Positions 38,093 to 46,200 of a DNA stretch of 64,000 nt are shown here, piece by piece; the stretch's first letter is position 1; every line of letters starts with the position of its first letter. Origin of the DNA: Bacteroidota bacterium. GTDB lineage: Bacteria; Bacteroidota; Ignavibacteria; Ignavibacteriales; Ignavibacteriaceae. The position numbers and the translations under genes are program-made. The DNA lies in NCBI GenBank assembly GCA_021777835.1, contig JAJYDC010000004.1, positions 62,001-126,000 of the forward strand, read 5' to 3'. Below the pieces are notes generated by a model that worked only from the letters and a program-made list of their open reading frames with translations, had not been told where the DNA came from and did not search any database.

Positions 38093-38965
38093 TTAATCAT
38101 CATTGATAAAGTTGAAAAGCCACTCTTTTAATACCATCTCCCAAAACAGAACAGAGTGGTCATAACATTCCTTATCGGGAACAAGACCTAGATGAGTAAA
38201 ATTAAGCACAGTCTTGGCGGCTTGGGAAGTTAATTCAAAAATCATTTTTGTGCCTGTCCATTCAGACTTATCTTTCTTAATCCAGTTGAGTTTACTTTCG
38301 GTTACAAACCAAACAGTCTTTTTATCAGGTATAACTTCAATCAACTTTTGTTTTGAATAATGATTTTCGCCATGTTTAAAGACAAATTCATCATTAAGTT
38401 TTGTGCTTTGTCCTTCAAATTCGGTTTGTTTTCCATCTGCAATCTGTGTCCACCATTTTGAAACATCGTTGATGTGTTTGAAAACATCTTTCTGAGATTT
38501 TGAAAACTCAATCGTTGCCCTATAACTTTTATCTTTCGTTTCACCTTTTCCCGTAGTAAAATAAGATAATAAGCTTTTTGTGATCCAGTGAGTCCAACCT
38601 GTTTCACAGTCCTTATAGCACTCAACGTTAGGTGTAAGACCTTCATGAATAAAATTCAGCGTGGTCACTCCATTATTTTCAGAGAGGTCAAAAATTAATT
38701 TTGTGTCTGCCCATTCTTTTTTATCGGTATACCAGGGCAAATAACAATCTGTGACTAACCAAACAATTCTTTTTCCGGGGATTAATTCAAATACGGTAAA
38801 GTTAAAGAAAGAATCGCCACCCATCTTTACGATGAACTTATCGTTTTGTTTTTCGGAATTTCCACTAAAGGAAATTCCCCACCACTCAGATACATTACTA
38901 ATCCTTTTTATAGCCTTTCTTATGCTAATATTTGCAGAAATATTACAGTTAAAATCTTTTCCCAT
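38093..38965 (-). CDS. Tandem two-domain SRPBCC-fold protein
   Basis: A 290-residue protein composed of two SRPBCC domains (about 1-140 and 145-290). The first has VWLVTDCYLPWYTDKKEW and IHEGLTPNVECYKDCETGW; the second has VWFVTESKLNWIKKDKSEW and THLGLVPDKECYDHSVLFW, so the second has lost the DCExGW ending. Both resemble the single-domain protein at the end of the series, which implies duplication and fusion. No signal peptide, so cytoplasmic. It lies between two VOC genes with gaps of 33 and 108 bases on the same strand. Ligand unknown. Confidence 0.83.
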   Translation of the reverse strand: MGKDFNCNISANISIRKAIKRISNVSEWWGISFSGNSEKQNDKFIVKMGGDSFFNFTVFELIPGKRIVWLVTDCYLPWYTDKKEWADTKLIFDLSENNGVTTLNFIHEGLTPNVECYKDCETGWTHWITKSLLSYFTTGKGETKDKSYRATIEFSKSQKDVFKHINDVSKWWTQIADGKQTEFEGQSTKLNDEFVFKHGENHYSKQKLIEVIPDKKTVWFVTESKLNWIKKDKSEWTGTKMIFELTSQAAKTVLNFTHLGLVPDKECYDHSVLFWEMVLKEWLFNFINDD

Positions 38966-39073
38966 TATTGTGTATCTCTTAATTGTTCATTTTTTGATGT
39001 GATAAATTAATCTCGCAAAGCATCTTTATATCCTTTCCTTAATTTTTTAAATTTCCAAGTATTGCAAATTAAT

Positions 39074-39502
39074 TCAAACGTTCCGCTCATGTTTGGAGAG
39101 GTCTTCATTAATTTCAACAAGCCTGAATACCTGTCCGCCCGGAGCTTGAAAATAGAGGTGGGGATCGGGTACATTGAGTACTTTCACGCCGTAGGAGACA
39201 ATTCTCTGTCTCATTTCGTTTACGTTGTCAGTCTTAAGCTCCAAAAAGATCGACTTCAAAAAGTCGTCCTTACTTAAGGTACTTTCGGGGGAGTAATTCA
39301 CACCCTTATCGGCTCCTTGCCCGTTGCCGTCGCCATAAAGGAATGCAATGTAAAAGTTATCTCCGATTTGAATGTCATCCTTATCGTTGAACTCTCTTGT
39401 GAGTTTACAATCCAGAACATAGCAATAGAATTTACGTATACTATCCCTTTCGGTTCTGGGGACTCTTACTGCCGAATGGTTTCCAAAAATTACTTTAGTC
39501 AT
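39074..39502 (-). CDS. VOC/glyoxalase-fold protein, paralogue
   Basis: A 142-residue VOC protein that begins MTKVIFGNHSAVRVPRTERD, the same N-terminal layout as the downstream VOC gene (GNxSAxxVPRxxRDSIRKFYC), and ends with LYFQAPGGQVFRLVEI. A histidine (GNHSA) is present near the first strand, but the last-strand glutamate is Arg/Leu, so classic metal binding is again doubtful. It opens the series VOC, SRPBCC-SRPBCC, VOC, SRPBCC, all on the minus strand, downstream of an AraC regulator on the same strand. Confidence 0.82.
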   Translation of the reverse strand: MTKVIFGNHSAVRVPRTERDSIRKFYCYVLDCKLTREFNDKDDIQIGDNFYIAFLYGDGNGQGADKGVNYSPESTLSKDDFLKSIFLELKTDNVNEMRQRIVSYGVKVLNVPDPHLYFQAPGGQVFRLVEINEDLSKHERNV

Positions 39503-39733
39503 TTCATTTCTCGTTGTTGTTAATTTAAATTTTATTGAGGACGGTTAGGTGTCGATTATAATATTTACCCGGTCATTAACATTAGTGAGTTGAGAATATT
39601 ATACAGAGGCGGTTAATAATATATAATAAATTTTGATTCTTGAACAAGTTGACATATACATCTCCTATAAAATTATTTTTCTAAGGCTAATCTAAAGTCT
39701 CCCCGAATTAAAATATTGTAAAAATGCGAAGTG

Positions 39734-40579
39734 TTATTGTAGTGACAATCGCCGTCCGAACTCGTTTGAAACGTTTTGGGAAAAACTAAGGGGAGAAAAC
39801 CCAGTCATTCTTTTAAAATCTTTTATATAATGTGCTTGATCATAATAATATTCATTCAGCTCGTTTTTAATTTCGCTATAGAGGCGACCTTGTGCCCAAT
39901 TCTTATAGAATTTTTGAAAGCGGAATATTCCTGCAAGAACCTTCGGAGAGAAGCCGATATGATTCTTGAATAAGATTTCAAGGTATCGTTTTGAGTATCC
40001 AGTTTTATTTACTAAGACTGAAATTGGTATTAACCCGTTTGTAGATTTTAAGGAGTTGACGCAATAGTTTACCAAAAGATTATTTGAAATGGGGCGTTTT
40101 TGTTTAAGTTGATTTTGCCGAAGAATTTCAATCATTTGACGCTGGATTAAATCTATTTTGTCTTTTGCGCTATTTAGGCTGCAGACAGTATCATTTATTT
40201 CTCTGCCCCATTTCCCTAATAAATCATCGAAGTTCAAAAGCTGGTTTGTAGTTTCAGCCATTGGAATTCCAAATACAGGATATGCGCCATGAGGATAAAA
40301 CTCAATACCGATGAACGCGGTCTTTTTGTTAGGAGTACTTAGCTTTACGGGGATATCTCTACTACCGGCAAAGTATACTGTGTGTTCCTTACTATTCTGA
40401 AGGATTCCCCTGACTTCGGAAATGATTGAATTTTCACAATTAATTATGAGTTTAGAACAGCCGTTAGGTACAGCTAAATTGGAATCCGAGGGCGGCATTC
40501 CCACAGGGCTTTCGAACACCCAAATGTAATGTATGAAAGGCTTCAATCCGACATAAGGTTCGAAAAACGACAGCTTCAT
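39734..40579 (-). CDS. AraC-family transcriptional regulator
   Basis: A 281-residue protein. The N-terminal domain (about 5-170) has the FEPYVGLKPFIHYIWVFES start and IGIEFYPHGAYPVFGIPMAE segment of the DUF6597-type sensing domain common in AraC regulators of this phylum. The C-terminal AraC DNA-binding domain includes KTGYSKRYLEILFKNHIGFSPKV and YYDQAHYIKDFKRMTGFSPLSF. It lies upstream of the VOC/SRPBCC series on the same strand, separated by about 230 bases, and may regulate it. An IS3-family element ends 105 bases upstream of its start codon and may have replaced its promoter. Confidence 0.9.
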   Translation of the reverse strand: MKLSFFEPYVGLKPFIHYIWVFESPVGMPPSDSNLAVPNGCSKLIINCENSIISEVRGILQNSKEHTVYFAGSRDIPVKLSTPNKKTAFIGIEFYPHGAYPVFGIPMAETTNQLLNFDDLLGKWGREINDTVCSLNSAKDKIDLIQRQMIEILRQNQLKQKRPISNNLLVNYCVNSLKSTNGLIPISVLVNKTGYSKRYLEILFKNHIGFSPKVLAGIFRFQKFYKNWAQGRLYSEIKNELNEYYYDQAHYIKDFKRMTGFSPLSFSQNVSNEFGRRLSLQ

Positions 40580-40684
40580 ATTAATAAAAAGTGTAATCCG
40601 TTACTAATGATGTGTTTGTTAGAAGCAACATCTAAAATATCTTTATAATTGTCAAGGGGAAATAGTGACGAGTGAAGCTTGTCT

Positions 40685-40704
40685 TGTCCTGAAATAGGTT
40701 GCCC
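40685..40704. repeat. IS inverted repeat, left end
   Basis: TGTCCTGAAATAGGTTGCCC, exact reverse complement of 42058-42077. Confidence 0.9.
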
Positions 40705-40718
40705 AAATTTATTAATCT

Positions 40719-41625
40719 TTAATCAAATAAACATAGTTGATTTACATTTATAAGATCTTTCTCTTCGTTATCAATGGTGTACATATGTAAACCTTTTCTT
40801 TGTTCAATAGGCAGTTTTTTTTTATAATTTTCAAAGCTAAGCGGAGTCATTTTTCCTAGATTCCAATGAGGCCGTTCATTATTGTAAAGATAAACGACTA
40901 GCTTAAGCTTCTGTTTTAAGGATGGGTAATCATTGATTGTCCAATGATTCAGATATTCATTTTTAATAATTCCGTTTACTCGTTCAACAAATGCATTTTC
41001 ATAGACAGAGCTGCACATGATGATTTTAATATTCCGGCTTTCTAAAACTTTTACATACTCATTGCTTGTGTATTGAATTCCTCTGTCAGAATTGTGAATA
41101 AGCGATTGGTAATTGCTAATGCCCCTTGTTTTTAAGGCATTATTAACGCGTATAAATTTGCCTTTGCTTGAAGTGTTGGATAAGCAATACTTCCAATAAT
41201 TCTACGTGAATAAACATCCTCTATAAATTGTAAATAATAAAAAGTATCTCCCAATTCAAAGTATGTAATATCGCTGACCCAAACATTGTTTATATCATAT
41301 ACAACAAGTCCGTTAATAAGATTTTGATATTTATAAATCCTTGATGAATGAGTTGTCTTTTGAAAATTTCTTATTCTTTGAACACCATAGCCATTGGCAA
41401 CAGCAAAAGTAATGAATTTATATCTGCCGATATTCTCAGGACGCAGCAATTCGTACATCTTCTTTGCACCCATTTGTGGGTGCAAAACTCTTAGCCCGGC
41501 TATAGCAGATAAGATTAACATATTGTCCTGATCTTCTTTACTATGGCGGTCAATAAAGGAAAGATGCCCTTGTTTGGATATATTAACCATTTCATAAAGT
41601 TGTTTCAATCTCCAGTTGTGTTTTT
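40719..41625 (-). pseudogene. IS3-family transposase OrfB, frameshifted
   Basis: The DDE transposase half. The first part (to a stop at 41132-41134) includes the IS3 N-terminal region and the first catalytic aspartate (VWVSDITYFELGDTFYYLQF). Reading then resumes in another frame from about 41145: NNALKTRGISNYQSLIHNSD with the second aspartate, then ENAFVERVNGIIKNEYLNHW with the catalytic glutamate, ending CLFD at 40719. A single indel near 41135-41150 restores a continuous protein, so it is either decayed or a sequence error. OrfB is entered from OrfA by a probable -1 slip on AAAAAC near 41621-41626. Confidence 0.87.
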
Positions 41626-42048
41626 CACGGTTGACTCTGAACCTTTCGAGTGTTTCGTGATAATATTTTTTTTAAAGTCTATACCTAACTTGTCACTGGC
41701 TAATTCTATTAGCTTGTTTAGATAGTCTATTTCAATCTGTTTTTGACCAACTATCTGTTCTAGTTCACAGACTTTCTTAAGGAGTCCTTCTGTCTTTTTT
41801 GATTCACTCTCAAGTTCCATGACTAACCTTGTTCCTTTTTTATAGCCCTTGGAATATTTATACAGCCACTTATATACTGTTGTTCTGGAAATACCGTACA
41901 AAGATACAAGTTTACCGATCGAGATTTGTTTCTCTTCGAGTTCCTTTACTTTACTTCGTTTAAAGTCTTCGCTAAAGCAACGATTATATTTACTCCTAGA
42001 ACTAAATTCATTGCTATTTTCTGTCATGTCCATCTCGTTTCCTTTCAT
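41605..42048 (-). CDS. IS3-family transposase OrfA
   Basis: A 147-residue DNA-binding half of the transposase. The helix-turn-helix reads SIGKLVSLYGISRTTVYKW, followed by a leucine-zipper-like coiled coil (GLLKKVCELEQIVGQKQIEIDYLNKLIEL) used for multimerisation. It overlaps the OrfB frame, and the sequence GTG AAA AAC near its end offers a -1 slip that would create the OrfAB fusion, the active transposase in this family. The start gives 20 residues before the first recognisable similarity (RSKYNRCFSEDFKRSKVKE); an internal start is possible. Confidence 0.9.
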   Translation of the reverse strand: MKGNEMDMTENSNEFSSRSKYNRCFSEDFKRSKVKELEEKQISIGKLVSLYGISRTTVYKWLYKYSKGYKKGTRLVMELESESKKTEGLLKKVCELEQIVGQKQIEIDYLNKLIELASDKLGIDFKKNIITKHSKGSESTVKNTTGD

Positions 42049-42057
42049 TGTTTTTCA

Positions 42058-42077
42058 GGGCAACCTATTTCAGGACA
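42058..42077. repeat. IS inverted repeat, right end
   Basis: GGGCAACCTATTTCAGGACA, exact reverse complement of 40685-40704. Confidence 0.9.
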
Positions 42078-42240
42078 GGACAAGAAGGAATTATAAATAT
42101 TCAATACCGGATGGTAAGTGTCGTGAGGGTTGATGATGGGGGGTAAGGGGGGGTAGAACAATTATATTCTTTCAATTAGGATATATGCTGCTGCATAATA
42201 GAATACATTTCATAAGTTATAGATTGAGCAAAGTCCAGGC

Positions 42241-42897
42241 TTACTGCGATAAAGTTATTTTACTTTTTAGTAAGTGACGATTTTTATTTGAAAAGATTAT
42301 TGAGTCAGAATGTGAAGCCGTTAATACAATTAAAATAGATTTAAGTATTATTTTAGCATCAAGGCGAAATGATTTTTGCTTTTCATAATTCTCATCAAGT
42401 CCGATTAAATTTTGAGAGCCTTTCGATCTGTCTCCATAGACTTGCCAGTAACCTGTTATACCGGGAAGTGATTCTATTTTTGTCCGTTTAATATAAAAGT
42501 CCGGCTCACATTTCTTCATTAAAAGAAGATCTCTTTCTAATAATGGGCGTGGACCAACTAGAGACATCTCACCTTTAATAACATTTATAAGCTGAAAGAT
42601 CTCATCCAGTCCTGTGCGCCTAAGCCATCTGCAAAACCGGGGAACATATTCAGCAAAGTCATTCTTGTAGTAGAAATTGTTTGAATTCGATTCTTGTCTA
42701 GAAAAATTTGTTGAGCTTTTTATTGTCCTTATTTTGTAGAGTTTAACCTTTTTCTTTTCCAGGGTTATAAATCTGTTTTGGACAATAAGGGGGAACTGTT
42801 TTGTCGCGTAGAAAGAAACAAACAGTATTATAAGAATAAATGGAGAAGACACAAGAATTATAATAAGAGATAAAATGATATCGGTAATTTTCTTCAA
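42241..42897 (-). CDS. Bacterial sugar transferase (lipid-linked glycan initiation)
   Basis: A 218-residue small polyprenyl-phosphate sugar-phosphotransferase. It has one N-terminal re-entrant hydrophobic segment (DIILSLIIILVSSPFILIILF) and the catalytic part with FCRWLRRTGLDEIFQLINVIKGEMSLVGPRP and LPGITGYWQVYGD; the conserved Asp-Glu pair is in LDEIFQL. Such enzymes load the first sugar-phosphate onto undecaprenyl phosphate for polysaccharide or glycoprotein glycans. Unusually, no other glycan genes lie nearby, so it may serve a locus elsewhere or be a remnant of one lost next to the IS element. Confidence 0.9.
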   Translation of the reverse strand: MKKITDIILSLIIILVSSPFILIILFVSFYATKQFPLIVQNRFITLEKKKVKLYKIRTIKSSTNFSRQESNSNNFYYKNDFAEYVPRFCRWLRRTGLDEIFQLINVIKGEMSLVGPRPLLERDLLLMKKCEPDFYIKRTKIESLPGITGYWQVYGDRSKGSQNLIGLDENYEKQKSFRLDAKIILKSILIVLTASHSDSIIFSNKNRHLLKSKITLSQ

Positions 42898-42976
42898 TAT
42901 TTTACTTTAATTTTAATGATAACACCCCAAGTAGAATTATCTTTACTTAAGGTGTCATCATTAGTATGAGGGATAA

Positions 42977-43081
42977 TTTCAATAGAATTAACTTCTTTTC
43001 TTCATTAAAGCTTCCTGCGCTTATCCTATAAAAATAAATTCCGCTGGCAAGATTAGAAGCATTGAATGTTACATTATAATG
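42977..43081 (-). pseudogene. Remnant of a T9SS sorting domain
   Basis: Not in the ORF track. The minus strand encodes 35 residues, [20 protein letters not shown] then [15 protein letters not shown], the end of a type A T9SS sorting domain (compare HYIVTFNGSSLASGIYYYRI in the 54.3 kb gene). The usual stop after the last lysine is absent, the frame runs on to a TAA 10 codons later, and upstream a stop precedes it. The conserved NPFNP core is missing and a palindromic repeat abuts its 5' side. It is a decayed gene end. Confidence 0.85.
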
Positions 43082-43082
43082 C

Positions 43083-43102
43083 GGGCTTCATAAATGAAGC
43101 CC
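43083..43102. repeat. Palindromic repeat, copy 1
   Basis: GGGCTTCAT-AA-ATGAAGCCC, a perfect 9-bp stem followed by CCTACA. A close copy with a similar flank (CTACAGT...AATATT) is at 54534-54551 inside a coding region. Confidence 0.7.
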
Positions 43103-43276
43103 CTACAATTTTGGAGTATTAGTTTGAGCCATAGTTATCTAACTGTTTTGAGCATCTGAATTTGCCGTCATTACTTTTGAGTACCCAAAGATTCCATCAT
43201 AATAGGGAGCAGTTTTGCCAAATTCAGCATGCATGAATAATACATTTTAGTGACAGTCTGAAATTTCAGGTATTAT
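43103..43276. other. Intergenic, further decayed sequence
   Basis: About 170 bases between the palindrome and the giant gene's stop codon. No frame was recognised; it may be further remains of the decayed T9SS gene. Confidence 0.4.
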
Positions 43277-46200
43277 TTATTTCAATAGAACAAATTTCTT
43301 TATAGCATTGTATTTACCAGCCTGTAGCCTGTATATATATACTCCGCTTGCAAGATGATATTTCTCTGAAGAAAGCTGAAAATTGTATATGCCAGCTTGC
43401 TGGTCAGTATTAAGAAGTGTAGCAACTTCCTGCCCTAGGACATCGTATAACTTTAGAACAACGCGGCTCTCTACAGGAAGATCGTATTTAATAGTTGTAG
43501 TCGGGTTAAACGGATTAGGGTAATTCTGATACAATTCAAACTGAGCTGGTATAAGTTTTAAGTCAACAACCTTTGAATATTTATATTGACCATTATTATC
43601 AATCTGCTTAATTCTATATTCAAAGTTATTTCCGCCTATAGGATTACTATCGATGAATGAATACTTCTTGGGAGAATTGCTGTTGCCGGAACCTTTTACA
43701 AATCCAATGTCATTCCAATTTTGAATTATTACTTTTGAATTTTGAATTGCTCTTTGAACTTCGAAGCCAAAATTATTCACTTCAGTTGCAGTATTCCAAC
43801 TAAGTTCTACTTTATCTCCAATGTTATTCGCGGTAAAAGTAACCATTTCTATAGGCAGAGCGCCGCTGCTAATATTATATTTGTTCGCTAGATATTGTTC
43901 AACTTTACTTCTATCTGAGGAGCTAAGTAATGAATCATAAATTATAATTTCAGCAATATCTCCATTAAAAGCATAAGTACTGTCCTGCCGTGTCCCAATA
44001 CTTATCGATACATCATTTGGATTTCTTAAATCTGTGGCTGAAGTTCCGCCATCCAAACCGTCTACACTTACAGCGCCTCCGGAGGATGATGCTCTAACTT
44101 CAAAAACATGTGCATTACCATCCGAATATTCACCGGCAGTACCTTCATCTATGTATGTAGTAGTAGTAAGCGGAATATATCTAACACCAACTCCGTTTAA
44201 CTGAATCTCATATTGCGCACCTGTTCCGCTGAAGAGAAACTCGGGTTGTGCTGTATAAGATGATTTTGCGACAATAAATATTTCATAATCTGAATTTTGA
44301 ATTCCGATTGCAGAAGATGACTGCAGATTAAGCCTGGAAGCAGAACCATTAAATACAAGAGCTGATTTACCATTTATTTGATTTGTCCGGTATAATGGCT
44401 TTGCTGCTGAATTGTACTCAGTAGCATTATCTAAATTTCCAGAGGCATCGTACCATGTACCTACATCGGTACTGTCTATAGTTCCCGTTACACCGTCATC
44501 AGCTCTCAGCCATAGCTTCAACGAAGTTTTTGTTATTGATGTATCAATGCCTACTTCTCCAACAGATGAGACAGAAGTTCCTCCGGTGTTAGTAGATTCC
44601 AGTTTATAATAATATATATTCCCGGTAATAAGCCCGGTCAATGTTGCACTAACATTAGCTGTAGTTGAGCCACTGCCCGCACTTAGAGAAGCTGTTGAGT
44701 CAATTAATGAATTTACATTTGTACCATAATAAAATTTATAGGTAGCTGCTGTGCCGCTTGGATTTACATCTCCGCGAAGAATAACCGATGTGCTGCTTAA
44801 TATTGAATCGGGTTGAAGTGTTACAACAGGGAAGGGAACAGTTGTTTGTTGACTTCCTGTTACCGGCGAAACTGTTAAATAATTCTGATCGGTGTTTGTT
44901 CCGTTGTACTCAAACACGCTGAAGTAATAAGTCGTAGAGCCGGATAAGCCTGAAATTGTAACAACGCTATCACTACCACTATAAACAACAAAATTCCCGG
45001 TACCTATTTGAGACCCCAATCCGAATATTGAATCGGCAGTATAGGCCTGCCCGTCTGTTGGTGCTGAATCTACCGCACTGCCACTTTTAGCTAAGATTAG
45101 CCGATAAGCGCCATTACCTTTATTTACTTTTACTGACATTGATACATCCTTCACATTGCTGAAGGAAACATTGCTTGCTTGAACTGTAGGTTCAGTTACT
45201 GTTGTAACCGGAATATTATATCTTTGAGATAGATATTGCGTAATAGACTGTCTTTGACTAAGGCTTAAGTTTGAATTATAAACAATTACTTCAGCAATAT
45301 CTCCATTGAAATATAAGGATGCATTTCCTCTTCGTCCTAAGTCTAATACACCTGCATCAGAGCTTTGAGTATTTGATAATACATATCCTCCTGCCGATCC
45401 GTCGACATGGATTACACCTTCTGATGAGGTTGCCTTTATATCAAAAATATGCGCCTGCCCATTCGTATAATCATTACTGTTTCCTTCATCTAAATAAATG
45501 CTTCCTGCAGGTATGAAGCGTGCTCCTTGGCCGCCATTAAGCTGTAATTCATAATTACCTGGAGTTCCGCCCGCAATAAACTGAGTATTTGTAGAGGATG
45601 ATTTGGCTACAATAAACATTTCGTAATCTGAGTTCTGAATACCCAGGCTTGTAGATATTGGAAGTGAAAGGTATGAACTAGAGCCGTCAAAACTTAGTGC
45701 CGGCTTAGAATCAATTCCGGAAGTCCTGTATAATGGTTCATCAGCTGGGGTAGACTGCTCAGCATTATTTAAATTTCCCGAGACATCATACCAGGTTGAA
45801 ACAGAAGTGCTGTCCTTTGTGCTTGATGTCGCTTCATCCGAGCGCAGCCATAACTTTAGATTTGTACTTGATAAGGAAGTATCAGTTATTGCCGCATATA
45901 CAGAAGAAGTAGATGTTCCTCCGGAATTAGTTGCAGTTAATTCTTCATAGTATACTGTGCCATATGCCAATCCCGTTATTTGCATTCTAACAGTATCCGC
46001 CGAGGAACCACTCCCCGCATTTTGAACTGATGTTGAATCAATTAATGAATCTGGGCTAGTTCCATAAGCAAATCTGTATGTCGAAGAAGCACCATTTGGA
46101 TTTACAATTCCACGAAAGTACATTGATGAGCCAGTGATTGCCGAATCCGATAAGATAGAATCAGTTGGTGGAGTATAATTTGTTGTAAAATTCCCGGTTG

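Larger units (their letters stand above)
40685..42077 (-). mobile_element. IS3-family insertion sequence, about 1.39 kb
   Basis: Bounded by perfect 20-bp inverted repeats, TGTCCTGAAATAGGTTGCCC on the left and its complement on the right, with the TG...CA ends expected of IS3. The matching extends about 7 bases further out with one mismatch. It carries orfA (helix-turn-helix plus leucine zipper) and orfB (DDE catalytic domain), in that order on the minus strand. OrfB has a frameshift, so this copy is probably inactive. No clear target-site duplication was found. It lies between the AraC regulator and the sugar transferase. Confidence 0.9.

Noticed and set aside
40677-42084. Target-site duplication for the IS element
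   Set aside because: Flanking bases do not match in any alignment of 3-4 bases tried, with either the 20-bp repeats or the extended ends.
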